Source: Takakia lepidozioides (taxonomy: Eukaryota; Streptophyta; Takakiopsida; Takakiales; Takakiaceae). Taken from it: a DNA stretch of 64,000 nucleotides. The first letter of the stretch is position 1; every line of letters begins with the position of its first letter. The DNA is taken from contig CM060731.1 in the NCBI GenBank assembly GCA_030704615.1, positions 65,018,756-65,082,755 of the forward strand. The letters run 5' to 3'. Below, one piece after another: positions 1 to 11,599 of this stretch. The notes beneath the pieces are model-generated. The model was not told where the DNA came from. It saw only the letters and a program-made list of their open reading frames with translations, and did no database searches. A program made the translations under genes and the position numbers.

Positions 1-2003
1 GGATCTGGGATTCTAGAATCTTCGCTTGGGCATGGACTCCATATAGGCCCGCATCCATTGCCCATGTTCGGCCGATGCAACTTACCTAGGTGGTTCAGAC
101 AAACTCCTACATGTCATCTGCCCTATGGTCTATTTGGTTCAGACAAATTCCTACGTGTCATCTCATCTGCCCTAATGTCGATTTTGATTTTTCCTCCAGC
201 GACCAGGGTAAGGTGCATAGCGTCGCGACCCTCGATTCCTCAAATGCAGAGTCAGTCACCATCCCAAGCTGAGCAACTTACTTTTTTTGTCGCTAGTGTC
301 TAGTAGAGACATGCTCTATGATCTCTAAGGTCCAGAGCTTTTGCAGAGTGCCTAGTACTACTCATTCTTGTGCGGAAACCAGTCAAATTACGAATTTATA
401 GATGAAGTTCAAGACAACTAATCAACCAGCATTTGTTGCTGGCCAGGATTTCAGCGGATACCCGATCTTGTGACAGTCTTTGCAAAGTGCTTGTATGTCT
501 GCAGCTGTGGTCCAAGGAAGAATGCAACACCATCGAGCAGCCCCTGAACTTTCACTAGCTTGTATGTGCAGCTTTTCCCTGTGATTAACCTGGAAAAGCG
601 GCGTATTCGTAAATTTCGTGTTTGATGTGTTCTCTTCATTCTCCAGTATTTACATCCTGGGCTGTTGCACTGGGCTGTTTACCAAAACTTGTAGTACCGT
701 GAATGTTTTCAGTAGCAAGCATTACGCGAGTTGCTGTTGTGCTGGGTAAGCCGATGTCGCTGCTCTTGGCAACATCATGCTGTCCAAATTAAGTGTTAAA
801 AAGGTTTGTGACAAATTAGTCCCTGGGCATGACCCCTGTACACTACTTACCTATTTGTGCTGTACTGTGGAGTTGCGCAGAACATGGGCTTGCTTCTGGC
901 GTAAGCTTTGTACAAATGCCAGTTCTGACATGTCCTACCAATTGGTTTACCTTGTTTCCCTGTTTATGAAGGGGGTTGGGTGATGGATGCATAGGCATAC
1001 TCAGGAGGGCTTGCGGCATCAGGAATAGCCACATCTCTTCTACGAATGATTACTAAAGTGGGTTGTGGAGATGCAAATTCTGGCCTCTGGAAAGGTGCCT
1101 GTAAGTGTTTGTATGCCTAAGCTTTGCTCCTCATACATGTGTGGAGTGGCTTGAGAGCATATGCTGTAGGTTTCGTAGGAGGCACAGAAAGGAATCAGCC
1201 ACCATGTAATATCGCGTGTGTGCATGCATGCAGTGACCTTCTTTGGAACAGCTGCGGCCAGTGAACTGGTTGGTGTGGTGCTTTAACCTGTTGTGTTCCC
1301 ACGTCTGCGAGTGGTAAAGGCATTCCGCCTTTCTGCATCACAGCAGGGTTCCTTAACTTCTGGATGACCTGGCTGCTGTTGGTGCGCAAGGTGATCTCAA
1401 GGTGCTTCCTTGTTCCCTCGATAGCCTCATAGGATGTTTTTGAAAAAGCAAAGACTGATGTGGACTGGCATTTGAGTTTCACTAGTTCTGCTTTTGTCTC
1501 TTGCTTCAGAATTTCTTTCGTTTTTACTTCTGAGGGCTCATTCATGTATGGTTGGGAGGGTGGCAGGATGCAGAAGCTGGTAAACCACCGCTAGTTAGTC
1601 AAGGGTTCCATCCACGAGAAACATACAAACATGTCCAAATGTAAGATGCTGTCACACTTGTGCACAGGGCTGCCCCTCTAATCAAGCTCATTAAAATTCA
1701 TATTCACTTCCATCTTCAAGCTTTGGAGAAGCTCCACCACCCAAACCCAGAATTAGGACAGCACTCTGATTTCCATCCACTGTCACAAGAGTCAGTCCAA
1801 TATCACCCCTTCAGTCAAGTGCAATTATGGGTTCACTTCCCACCAATGCCGGGTAGCCCCACTACCATTTCCCGTGGATATGCCACAGGAAATGCACTCA
1901 ACAGTACATGGTCAATACTCTCGGGTAATGGTGGATGATCTGAGTAGCTACACAGATCACGGAATGAAGCAAGACACTCGCATCTTTCCAAGAAAACATC
2001 CTT
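1..2003. other. Flank without a recognised gene
   Basis: No domain, repeat or RNA gene was recognised here. Only short open frames exist; the longest is described separately. The stretch lies 3' of the PPR-DYW gene on the minus strand, so its right end probably includes the 3' untranslated region of that gene. Confidence 0.4.
1195..1545 (-). CDS. Unrecognised 116-codon open frame, possible exon
   Basis: A 116-codon minus-strand frame that I do not recognise. The first half is rich in Lys, Glu, Ser and Thr (for example KTKEILKQETKAELVKLKCQ) and has a plausible coding composition. The last 30 residues, rich in His, Pro and Gln, look less like protein. No motif, signal peptide or membrane segment is visible. 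It lies downstream of the PPR gene on the same strand, so it could be an exon of another gene or chance. A smaller frame at 451-639 (-) is equally unassigned. Confidence 0.15.
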   Translation of the reverse strand: MNEPSEVKTKEILKQETKAELVKLKCQSTSVFAFSKTSYEAIEGTRKHLEITLRTNSSQVIQKLRNPAVMQKGGMPLPLADVGTQQVKAPHQPVHWPQLFQRRSLHACTHAILHGG

Positions 2004-4637
2004 TCACCAGTAATCCCCACAAGAACAAATCCCATCTTCAAAGTGGTGAAAGCGGTTAGCGTCGCGTACAACAATTGCTCGGCCAACAATCTTTGAGATG
2101 AATTTGGTGGAGGTGTGGCAGTCACCACACACTCGAAGATTCTTGATGAGACGGAGAGGCGTCCTCGGGGTCGTGCTGATCAGCCCAAAACCAATGGCCA
2201 GCTTCTCACTGTGGTGGCAAAGAGAAAATTCCTTTTCCTCCTCCCCCACATCATGCAATACAAAGCGCGTGTCAGGCACATACCCCGCTTCCTTCATCTG
2301 CCCAGACAATCTTCTCAGCTCAGCATGGATTTCCTTAATTCTGGGATGCAACTTGTCATCTACAACGAAGGTGTGCACCCTGTTGCCAACCTCAATGCAG
2401 CAGCGACCTGGCTCCTTTCTAACCCCTCTGACCTTCATCATTCTTCTCACCTTTGCAGTATCATCCCACCTGCCAGCTGCAGCATAGATGTTTGATAGCA
2501 ACACATAAGTAGTGGCATCCTGTTCATCCCACTTGAGGATAGATGTTGCCGCACGTTCAGCCATCTCCACATTGCCATGGATTCTGCAGGCACCAAGCAA
2601 GGCCTTCCACACCACAACATCTGGATTCATTGGCATTTTATTAATCAAGTCCACTGCCTCATCCAGTTGTCCCGCACGTCCAAGAAGGTCCACCATACAG
2701 CCAAAGTGCTTTACTGTCGGAGTGACACCATGATCTTGACTCAGGGAATCAAAGTAGCGTCTTCCTTCATTCAGTAGGCCAGTGTGGCTGCATGCAGAGA
2801 GAACACATATAAAGGTGATACTGTCCGGCTTCAAGCCGTTCTTTTGCATTCCTTCAAATAGTTGCAGGACCTCCCTATGACAACCATGCTGGGCATATCC
2901 TGCGATCATCGCGTTCCACGACACCACATTTCGTTCAGCCATCTTGTCAAACACTCCCTTTGCATCCTCGATGGACCCACATTTGGCATACATGTCCACT
3001 AGGGTATTGTTCAGAATCACATCTGGTACAATTCCAGCTTTCGCAATGCAACCATGCACCTCTTTGCCCTTTTCCAGGGCTGCCAGGCTTGCACAAGCAT
3101 TGCAAACGCACACAAACGTGATGCGGTTGCACTTCACCCCTTCCCCCATCATTTGCTCATAGGTCTCCAAGGCCTCCATCCCGCGCCCCTGCTGTGCATA
3201 CCCTGCAAGCATCGCGGTCCACGACACCACATCTCGTTCAGCCATAGTGTTGAACACTCCTTTCGCATCCTCAACGCTCCCACATTTGGCATACATGTCC
3301 ACCAGGGCAGTGTTCAGGATGACATCTGGTACAATTCCAGATTTGATGATGTCACCATGCACCTCTTTGCCCTTTTCCAGGGCTGCCAGGCTTGCACAAG
3401 CATTGCAAACGCACACAAACGTGATGCGGTTGCACTTCACCCCTTCCCCCATCATTTGCTCATAGGTCTCCAAAGCCTCCATCCCGCGCCCCTGCTGTGC
3501 ATACCCTGCAATCATCGCGCTCCATGACACCACATCTCGTTCAGCCATAGTGTTGAACACTCCTTTCGCATCCTCAATGCTCCCACATTTGGCATACATG
3601 TCCACCAGGGCAGAGTTCAGAATGACATTGGGTACAATTCCAGCTGTGACAATGTCACCATGGACCTCTTTGCCCTTTCCCAGAGCTGTCAGGCTCGCAC
3701 ATGCATTGCAAATGCACACGAACGTGATGTGGTTGGGCTTCACCCCTTCCCCCATCATTTGATCATAGATCTCCAAAGCCTCCATCCCACGTCCCTGCTG
3801 TGCATACCCTGCAAGCATCGCGTTCCACGACACCACATCTCGTTCAGTCATAGTGTTGAAAACTCCCTTCGCATCCTTAATACACCCACATTTGGCATAC
3901 ATGTCCACCAGGGCAGTGTTCAGAATGACATTGGGTACAATTCCAGCTTTGACGATGTCACCATGGACCTTTTTCCCCTTTTCCAGGGCTCCCAGGCTTG
4001 CACACGCATTGCAAACACAAACAAATGTGATGTGGTTGGGCTTCACCCCTTCGCGCAGCATTTGCTCATAGGCCTCCAAAGCATTCCTTCCACACCCATG
4101 CTTGGTAAATCCTGCCAACAATATATTCCACGTGATCAAAGATCGTTGAGGCATTCTGTTGAACACTTGGTGAGCATCCATGATGCTCCCGCACTTAACA
4201 TACATGTTGACAAGGGTGTTGAGTAGAAAAACATTTGGCGTGAATCCACTTTGGATAATGTGAGTGTGCACCTGCTTTCCAGCTTCCAGACCTTTCATCT
4301 TGATGCACTTGAGCAAGAGACAGACATACGTATCTGAATCTGCTGAAATGCCTTCTTGGTTTAAAGTCTGTAGAGCCTCTTTCAGTCTGCCTGCCTCACA
4401 AAGCATCTTAACATGCCCAGAAGTGCCAGAAGAGGCATTGTGGACTCCCTCTCTTGATCCTCTTTCAGAAGCTGTGGTCATGGTTGAGGTACCTGATTTT
4501 ATCAACTGTGCCGCTGCAGCAGCTGCCTTTAGTTGACCATCTACCCATGCAGGTTTCTTGTAGCTATTGATCCACAGGGAATCGTAGGTAATCTTGTGCT
4601 TGAAATCTGGCCCTCTTGGATGAATCTGGACCCACAC
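2004..4637 (-). CDS. PPR-DYW organelle RNA-editing factor with N-terminal OSB PDF half-motif
   Basis: Product: a PLS-class pentatricopeptide repeat protein, expected to bind organellar transcripts and deaminate a target C. Seen: an 877-codon frame. Residues about 1-35 carry GPDFKHKITYDSLWI and KKPAWVDGQL, the second half of an OSB-type PDF motif. A low-complexity Ala/Ser linker follows, then PPR repeats (VHTHIIQSGFTPNVFLLNTL onward), an E/E+ region ([35 protein letters not shown]) and a complete DYW domain with HSEKLA, CGDCH, HHFEDGICSCGDYW and terminal stop. The frame begins at a GTG with no ATG before the PDF segment, so it is probably the last exon of a spliced gene whose earlier exons are the PDF exons at 4820-7110. 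Four central PPR triplets are nearly identical 303-bp units. The classical DYW end and the HxE and CxxC elements suggest an active C-to-U editing enzyme (inference). Confidence 0.85.
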   Translation of the reverse strand: MWVQIHPRGPDFKHKITYDSLWINSYKKPAWVDGQLKAAAAAAQLIKSGTSTMTTASERGSREGVHNASSGTSGHVKMLCEAGRLKEALQTLNQEGISADSDTYVCLLLKCIKMKGLEAGKQVHTHIIQSGFTPNVFLLNTLVNMYVKCGSIMDAHQVFNRMPQRSLITWNILLAGFTKHGCGRNALEAYEQMLREGVKPNHITFVCVCNACASLGALEKGKKVHGDIVKAGIVPNVILNTALVDMYAKCGCIKDAKGVFNTMTERDVVSWNAMLAGYAQQGRGMEALEIYDQMMGEGVKPNHITFVCICNACASLTALGKGKEVHGDIVTAGIVPNVILNSALVDMYAKCGSIEDAKGVFNTMAERDVVSWSAMIAGYAQQGRGMEALETYEQMMGEGVKCNRITFVCVCNACASLAALEKGKEVHGDIIKSGIVPDVILNTALVDMYAKCGSVEDAKGVFNTMAERDVVSWTAMLAGYAQQGRGMEALETYEQMMGEGVKCNRITFVCVCNACASLAALEKGKEVHGCIAKAGIVPDVILNNTLVDMYAKCGSIEDAKGVFDKMAERNVVSWNAMIAGYAQHGCHREVLQLFEGMQKNGLKPDSITFICVLSACSHTGLLNEGRRYFDSLSQDHGVTPTVKHFGCMVDLLGRAGQLDEAVDLINKMPMNPDVVVWKALLGACRIHGNVEMAERAATSILKWDEQDATTYVLLSNIYAAAGRWDDTAKVRRMMKVRGVRKEPGRCCIEVGNRVHTFVVDDKLHPRIKEIHAELRRLSGQMKEAGYVPDTRFVLHDVGEEEKEFSLCHHSEKLAIGFGLISTTPRTPLRLIKNLRVCGDCHTSTKFISKIVGRAIVVRDANRFHHFEDGICSCGDYW
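2850..4060 (-). repeat. Four tandem 303-bp PPR-triplet units
   Basis: The same peptide block (KEVHGDIV..., ALVDMYAKCG, AERDVVSWNAM, GYAQQGRGMEALE) recurs four times at an exact spacing of 303 bp (101 codons). Equivalent positions are 2944, 3247, 3550 and 3853. The copies are almost identical at the DNA level, which indicates recent in-frame tandem duplication or gene conversion. Unit limits are arbitrary. Confidence 0.85.
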
Positions 4638-7223
4638 TCTATCCCTGCTCCTTCAGCTATCACTGCCTCTGCACAAATCATGCATACATCCTTGCCTTGC
4701 TGCTAGCAGCTGACAATGACAGACTAGACTTGTTCGAGGAAACACCCAACTCAACTTATCACACTAGTTCCTATACTCAATTGCATCTGCTACTCTTTGT
4801 AATCCAACAGGCATTCACCTTTTTGCCTCGATTGTCCCACCATTGACTGGGGTCAAAAAAGTATTCATTCCACAGCTTCTCCTCGTCTGTGTTGCCTGTT
4901 TCTGGATACCTTCCTGTTGTCACATTGGCAGTATCATGTCAAAGTCACTCCAAACTATCAAAGATTCACTCAACCAGCTAACTTGCAGAATTCAACATGA
5001 AAATTTAGGGCCGATTCTGATAAGAGGGAAAAACAGGGTGAAACGTGTTGAAGAAGGTGCCTTCATTAGCAGTGCCTGATTTTGTCAATTGTGCCGCTGC
5101 TGCTGTGGCTTCCAGTTGACCATCTACCCATGCAGGTTTCTTGCAGCTACTGATCCACAGGGAGTCATAGGTAATCTTGTGCTTGAAATCTGGCCCTCTT
5201 GGATGAATCTGGACCCACCCTCCTATCCCTGCTCCTTCAGCTATCACTGCCTCTGCACAAATTATGCATAGATCCTTGCCTGGCAGCTGATAATGACAGC
5301 CTAGATTTGTTCTAGGAAACACCCAACTCAGCTTATCACACTAGTTCCGTCTGCTACTCTCTGTAATCTAACAGGCATTCACCTTTTTGCCTCGGTTGTC
5401 CCACCGTTGACTGGGGTCAGAAAAGTATTCATTCCACAGCTTCTCCTCATCTTTGTTACGTGTTTTTGGATACTTTCCTGTTGTCACATTGGCAGTATCA
5501 GGTCGAAGTCACTCCAAACTAGATTCACTCAACCAGATAACTTGCAGAATTCAACATGGAAATTTAGGGCCGATTCTGATAAGTGGGAAAAACAGGGTGA
5601 AATGTGTTGAAGAAGGTGCCTTCATTAGCAGTGCCTGATTTTATCAAATGTGCCACTGCTGCTGCGGCTTCCAGTTGACCATCTACCCATGCAGGTTTCT
5701 TGTAGCTATCCGTCCACAGGGAATCGTATGTAATCTTGAGCTTGAAATCCAGCCCTCTTGGATGTATCTGGACCCAAACTCTATCCCTGCTCCTTCAGCT
5801 ATCCATGCTCTGCACAAATCATGCATACATCCTTGCCTTGCTGCTAGCAGCTGACAATGACAGCCTAGATTTGCTCTAGCAAACAAACCAACCCTACTTA
5901 TCACACTAGTTCCTCTGCTGGCTTCTCACCTTTTTGCCTCGATTGTTCCACCCTTGACTGCGGTCGGAAACATATTCATTCCAGAGCTTCTCCTCGTCTC
6001 TGTTATCTGTTTTTCGATACTTTCCTGTTGTCACATTGACAGTAACATGTCAACATCACTCCAAAACCACCATAGATCCACCAACGAGCTAACTTGCAGA
6101 ATTCAACCTGAAAATTTAGGGACGACTCTGATAGCAGCGAAAAATACGCTAAAATGTCTTGAAGAAGTAGCAGTGCCTGGTTCTATCAATTGTGCTGCTG
6201 CCGCTGCTATTTCTACCCACACAGGTTTCTTGTAGCTATTGATCCACAGGGAATCAGAAGTAATCTTGTGTTTGAAATCCGGCCCTCTTGCATGAATCTG
6301 GACCTCTATCCCTGGTCCTTCAGCTATCCCTGCCTGTGTACAAATCATGAATACATCCTCAGCCCTGCTGCTAGCAGCTGACACTGACGGCGTGAAGTTC
6401 TTCCAGCAAACACCCCAACCCTACTTATTACAGTAGTTCCAATTCTGAATTGCATCTGCTTCTCTCTGTAATCCAGCAGGCATTCACCTTTTTGTCTCCA
6501 TTGTCCCACCACTGACTGGGGTTGGAAAAGTGTTCATTCCAAAGCTTCTCCTCATCTCTGTTATCTGTTTTTGGATACTTTCCTGCTGCCACATCGGCAG
6601 TAACTTGTCAAAGTCACTCCAAACCACCACAGATCCCCCATACGGGCCAACTTACAGAATTCAGTGTGCAAATTCAGGGCCGAGTCTGATAAGAGGGCAA
6701 AACAGGCTGAAATAGGTCGAAGAAGAAGGTGCCCTCACCACATTGTCCTTGAACCTGTGTCATGACCCATGGAGGAATTGACCGACCATCAACCCAAAAG
6801 GACCTCTTGTGTTTTGAGTCTGTAGTCAGGTCATGTCGGATTGGTCTGTGAGAACCACCACGGTGCAGCTGAGCAGGTATAGATTGAAACACGGCCTGCT
6901 AAGACCAAGCTGACTCTCCCAAGAACCTTGTAAACATCAGGAAGAATACAAAATCATGGTACTAACAGGAAGAGCCAAGAGCCCACATCTGCAGGATGGA
7001 CAAACTTCTTCACATCATACATTAAGAGAAAGCCACACCTTGCGATTGCGGTTGTCCCACCATCGTGAAGGATCTTTAAAAAACTCATGCCAGCTCTGCT
7101 CCGTGCTCCAAGGTAGACGTTTGTGCTCGGAAATCCGACAGCATCAACATTTTGACAAAGTCCTTGACTGAGGGGTGCTAGTGAGCTTTCAGCAACATTC
7201 ATGCAAGTTGTTTTGGGCTCCAT
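4638..7223 (-). CDS. OSB-like exon array: five split PDF motifs upstream of the PPR exon
   Basis: OSB proteins are plant organellar single-stranded-DNA-binding proteins with C-terminal PDF motifs. Reading the minus strand from 7223 downward, first-half exons (pattern KLWNEYFSDPSQWWDNRGKK, followed by a gt donor) and second-half exons (pattern GPDFKHKITYDSLWI ... PAWVDGQL) alternate. First halves lie near 7035-7110, 6510-6580, 5940-6000, 5395-5460 and 4830-4890. Second halves lie near 6740-6840, 6180-6300, 5640-5780, 5090-5215 and 4540-4637, the last being fused to the PPR exon. The period is about 550-570 bp and the intron position inside the motif is constant. No OB-fold or ATG first exon is visible before the LINE at 7424, so the 5' part is missing or lies elsewhere. 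One half at 5940 has WWDNR changed to GWNNR. It could be a live multi-exon gene or a decaying array. Confidence 0.6.
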
Positions 7224-7423
7224 TGGGCTCTACACGATGAGGTACAACGAACATGTCCAGACTTACACAGATGCTAACGCAGCTTATGTTTGCAGTCTGG
7301 AGATTGTAGAGTGGTCGCTGACAACGATCAGGGAGGGGAGGCACTGAGCAGCCCAGAGTCTTTCTTTTACCCTGGGTCCTGGCAATGAGTCTTTTACCCT
7401 GGACCAGCGTTGGGCGGGTATTA
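7224..7423. other. Spacer between OSB-like exons and LINE
   Basis: No gene seen. The left part up to about 7318 is shared with 44518-44615 upstream of the third OSB-PPR copy, so the duplication that produced both loci extends to here. Confidence 0.5.
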
Positions 7424-7487
7424 CTTTTCTTTTCTTTTTTTTCTTTTTTTTCTTTCTTTCTTTCTTTTTCTTTTTCTTTTTCTTTTT
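7424..7487 (-). repeat. (TTTC)n tract, A-rich 3' tail of the LINE
   Basis: The plus strand is a T/C tract of TTTTC and TTTC units; the minus strand is therefore an A-rich (GAAA)n tail. It directly follows LINE-like 3' sequence on the minus strand, as expected for target-primed insertion. Confidence 0.6.
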
Positions 7488-10004
7488 TGAACAGGGGACT
7501 TTGCCCTGGAAGCTTTATTTATGTTTATTTTTGGTGGGGAAAAAAGTAAAACCCCTAAAAGTACCATGAAGGCACACACACCATAGACAATGAAGGATGA
7601 ACCGACCTCCTATTGGAGAATTCCAAAAAATTAGGGCATTATGCCTAATGTAGTGCTGAGTGGTGGGGAGAGCATCTCACCCAGGGAGCTTCTTGCAAGC
7701 AAGAGTCTAAGAGCAGGTGTAGGTTTTGCCAGCAGAGGTAGAGTCCTAGCGAAGAACTTGATGATGACTACTACTCTACTGCTATCGATTTGCTCTTGGA
7801 ATGTCAACGGAACTTGAGTCTCGCAGCTGACTTGATGTGGCGCCAGTTAATGTCTTTGTAAAATTCGGGGGAGAGTGTGGATGGGCGCCCTGAGCCCCCT
7901 CCAAGCGACTGGTAGGTTGGCAGCCCAGTTGCATTTGCTTGGTGAAGTGGTAGTGCAGATGTGCCCTTGCCTGCCCAAGAACGATCTGAAGTCTGCATGC
8001 AGGTTGGCTGCTTGTTGAGGGTGTTTGTTCATTTTTGCACACAGTTTCACCCATGCCTTTCTAGCATCAATCTACAAATCCCAGAATATGCGAGCTAATA
8101 CTGTGGATAATGACAGAGCTTCACCAGAGAGTGACCAGGAGCAACGTACTCTCCATAGTTGTCATAGTGTAGAAACGCGGAGGCTCTCAAAGACTGGGCA
8201 ATCAATGGATTTCGATTTGGAAGAGGTGTCATAGTTTAAAAGTAGTCTGAGTGGCGTTTGTGGTTGGGTATCCCAGATGGTGTAAAAAGCTTTTATGATT
8301 CTCCAGATTGATTCTGAGCCCTGGCACGAGAGGAGGCAGTGTTCTAAAGATTCTAGCACTCATGTGGAGCAGCATGAGCATAAAAGAACGTCCTAGAATT
8401 GAAGCCATTCTCCTACCTTGAGCACTTTATTCGCAATTTGCCATAGGAATGTAGACATTTTTGCAGATTTGGTCTTGCTCCAGATATTGCTCCAAATTGC
8501 TTTCAAGTTTTCATTGGCAAAGCCATAGTACTGCCATTTAACATTCCACTTGGAGTGGAGAGGGTTAAGTTTGGCTAGTGTTTTGCGGGCTTTTTTTGCT
8601 AGGTAGTTGAAGAAGGGGACTTGGGATCAGCCAAAGGACCATGTCCACTCCTTAGGGTCAAATTGCAGGTCTGCCAGCAACCTTCCTAAAATCCAGATAA
8701 AGTTATTTGCTGCAAGCCAGATGTGTAGAGGTAAGGTGGGATCAGGTTGAGGGTTCATATCTTTTGTCGGGTACGACCAGCAGCATATCCTAACCGGGGT
8801 ATAAGATGGGGTAATCAATGGGTCGCTCGCTATTCAAAGACAAAGCCATAGAAACAGGGTCAATATTGAAGGGAAATCCTGTCAGGGTATGATCGGATCT
8901 GTGGAGAATGAAAAGAACAATTAGCTTATTGTGGATGATCCCAAGAGTCCAATAAAGGGATTGGGGATTTGAAGGACCAGTCTGGAGATTCGAGAGCCAA
9001 GTGGGGGGGATGGAGGCTGTGATTTGAGGCAATCCAGCCTTGGCCCTGTTTTTGCCTACAGATAGTGCAATGATATCTGCCTCCTTAAAGCCGTTTTTGC
9101 ACCATATATCTTTGAGCTGGCAGATCCCCTTGTGATCCCACGAAGACCATCTTCTGGCCTGACAGCGTTGGGTTGTGGTGGTTTGGCTGTTGTTTAAGAA
9201 GATGTGCTGTTGGGCAGTCTCTTCGAATGTTTGAGGTTCTTCTTTTTTAAGGAGAGGCCTGAGTTTGGCCCATGCTTATCAAATAGTTGTCCACAATGGT
9301 GAGCCTACGAGCTTGTGTTTGAAGCCTTGCACTGCCCATCTGAAGGAGGGGCCCTATGATGAGTTTTGAAGGGGTGATGCGGCCAGGATGTTTCCTGTCA
9401 CGAGAATTTCCAGCATCCCCCCTCTAGGCCAAAGAATTTAGGGACCCATTTTCCTAACGGAGCGGCAATTTGTATCTCCGGATCGATGACTCCCAGACCA
9501 CCATCCTTTTTGGGAAGGCATATTTGTCTCCAGGAGACTTGGGGTCTTCTCCAGCCTAGCAATGATGATTTAGCTCCCTAGATAAAGTTACGAAGTAGGG
9601 TTCTAACCTGTTTGATCTGGGAGGTGTTTGATCGCCAGGACAAGGAGAAGTACCAAATGCCTGCAAAGAGGACTTGATTGACTGCCAGCGCTCTACATGT
9701 GATGGAGAGACGCTTTGATCCCCAAAAGGTTAGTTTTCTTTTGAGTTTTGTCATAGTAGGTGCGAACCGTTGGTTGTCAATGAGGTTGATGCCGAAGGTA
9801 TAACCCAGGTAAGTGGTTGATTGGCCCGGTTGAAGCCAAGAAAGGCCTAAGGAGGAGCCCCAAGATGGAGAGGCTCCAATGCATGATTTGTTGATATCTC
9901 CGGCCAGAATTGCACACATTTTGGCCCAGTTGACTTTGAATCCTGAGGCCTGGCAGAATGTCTGAAGGGTGTTTGTAGCATTGCTCAGGTTGGCTGGATT
10001 GGCT
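7424..10004 (-). mobile_element. Decayed L1-type LINE, 3' part
   Basis: Broken minus-strand frames match the C-terminal part of plant L1-type LINE ORF2. At 9578-10004 the reverse-transcriptase tail shows FCQASGFKVNWAKM, TTYLGYTFGIN and LTFWGSKRLSITCRALAVNQ. At 8162-8359 a zinc-binding region shows ESLEHCLLSCQGSESIWRII. Many stops and frameshifts separate them. The element is 5'-truncated where the gypsy LTR begins at about 10005 and ends in an A-rich tail. No coding capacity remains. Confidence 0.65.
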
Positions 10005-10540
10005 TGGGTAAACGGTCATTAACGACCGCAGACTGTAACGGCTCTTTTGAGCATAGTATAAAAAGACTGCACGCAACTTAGAAGGGGCGATATGAGTATC
10101 AGTGATCAATGTGTATTCAGTATATACTTCAGTGATGATATGACGGACTCTGAAGTAAAGCCAGGCTATTCGAAGTATCTCTGTGTAGAGTGAACGTGAG
10201 ATGGAGATAATGTGTATTATGCGAAAACGTGAGATGATGAGAATGTGTATCATTTCAGGATAGTTCTTGTTTGCCTTGACTACCAATTGCTTTACAACTT
10301 TAGTCTTTTTGATTAAGATCTTTCATGCCAAAGAGACTGTAAGTTGAGCTCAATCAATAGGATTAAGCAGCATGCATGGAGATGAATTCATACGATGTTC
10401 ATGGTTTAGCTATCCTTAAAACAATTACTTCGTAATCGTTTCTGAAAGCCTACCATCGGACAACCTCTTTTGCATGTCTTAGGAAATGGGCAGTAGTGCT
10501 AATAGCCTGTTTTGTCTAAGTCATAAACCAGCGGTTAACA
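10005..10540 (+). repeat. Probable 5' LTR of a Ty3/gypsy element
   Basis: The stretch starts with TGGGTAAACGG just where the LINE reading ends and stops with GGTTAACA just before a primer-binding-like TGGCGACC. A TATA box (TATAAAAAG) is at 10057. It has the TG...CA ends of an LTR, but there is no second LTR in the window to compare with, so the limits are estimates. Confidence 0.5.
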
Positions 10541-10542
10541 TT

Positions 10543-10561
10543 TGGCGACCATACTGGGGAC
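10543..10561 (+). promoter_or_regulatory. Probable tRNA primer-binding site
   Basis: TGGCGACCATACTGGGGAC lies two bases after the LTR end, the usual place for the minus-strand primer site of LTR retrotransposons. The tRNA was not identified. Confidence 0.4.
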
Positions 10562-11583
10562 TAACGGTATGTTGAGTTCAAGAGTACTCAAAGAAAGATG
10601 GTTACTCAGTGATTTCTTGAAATCACAACAGAACGAGTCAACGGAAACAAAGGAATGGAAACATTCCTGGAAAAATTTCATGGCTTACCAAGAGCAATAC
10701 AACAGAAGATCTTTCTTTCAGTCGCGAAAGAAGATGACAAATGGGGATTGAAGGGAGGAGTGATCAGTATTATACGAGCACCTTGGGAATGTAGGATTAG
10801 AAGTGAAGAGTGGTTGTCTCGTCTAGCTTTATTGATTACTCTAATCCCAATCAGAAAAGTTTGCTACACTAGTTATATTTTCAGATAAGGATGTTCAAAT
10901 TATGAATATTGTCACACGATCATAGAAGTAGTGGAGTACTGGATACCCAAAGACTTATTGCAAGTCAGATACACTGAAAAAGACAGATGGTATTATTGTG
11001 CCCATTAAAAGTTTGGTGATCAATCAGTAAAAAGGAAAATTAAGTCGTAATACGGATTCTTGCAAGATAGGATAAATCTTGAAGAAAGGGTAGAGACCAC
11101 TATAAATTTTCTTTACTGACATACCAAGACTGTTTAAAGGGTGCCGAAAAGGAATTCTACATATGATGTGGGAATGAATGAGGAAAATAAAGATAAAGCT
11201 AAGGTGAACGAATAGAGAAATATGCTGCAGAAAGGGAGGCTCGGTTAAGAGAAGAGTTCCCAGAACTACAGAACTTGAATATTATTCAAGGTGAGACATC
11301 AAGACAAATTGACAGTGATAAACCAGAAGATCAGGAAATCGGATCGGTGGGAAGTGGGAACACTACACCAGAAGAAGTTGCCAATAATGTACCACAAGAA
11401 AGATTTGAAGGACCTTCTCCAGTAACAAGTCCAAATCGAGGTTTTGCTAAGAAAGATTTGAGAACATTCTGAGAGAAGAAGGTGAAAGAAGTGAAAGCAC
11501 TTCTCCAGAAAGAATAACCAGAATTGCACTCAAAGCTTTTAAAGATTCATTAAGCTTAGTAGGGACAACACCTGGAAGACGAC
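10562..11583 (+). pseudogene. gag 5' region of the gypsy element, broken
   Basis: Leader and N-terminal gag of the element whose pol lies at 17334-22137. Frames are broken (10542-10751, 10655-10888, 11275-11472). The last stretch reads RIALKAFKDSLSLVGTTPGR and is interrupted at 11583 by the DNA transposon. The same frame resumes at 17326 with RRLSLGQRTPSFESL. The target-site copy AAGACGAC is at 11576-11583. Confidence 0.6.
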
Positions 11584-11599
11584 CCTGGGGGGTGCACTC

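Noticed and set aside
3054-4226. Long plus-strand frames opposite the PPR gene (157 and 188 codons)
   Set aside because: Antisense shadows of the 303-bp PPR units; they repeat with the same period.
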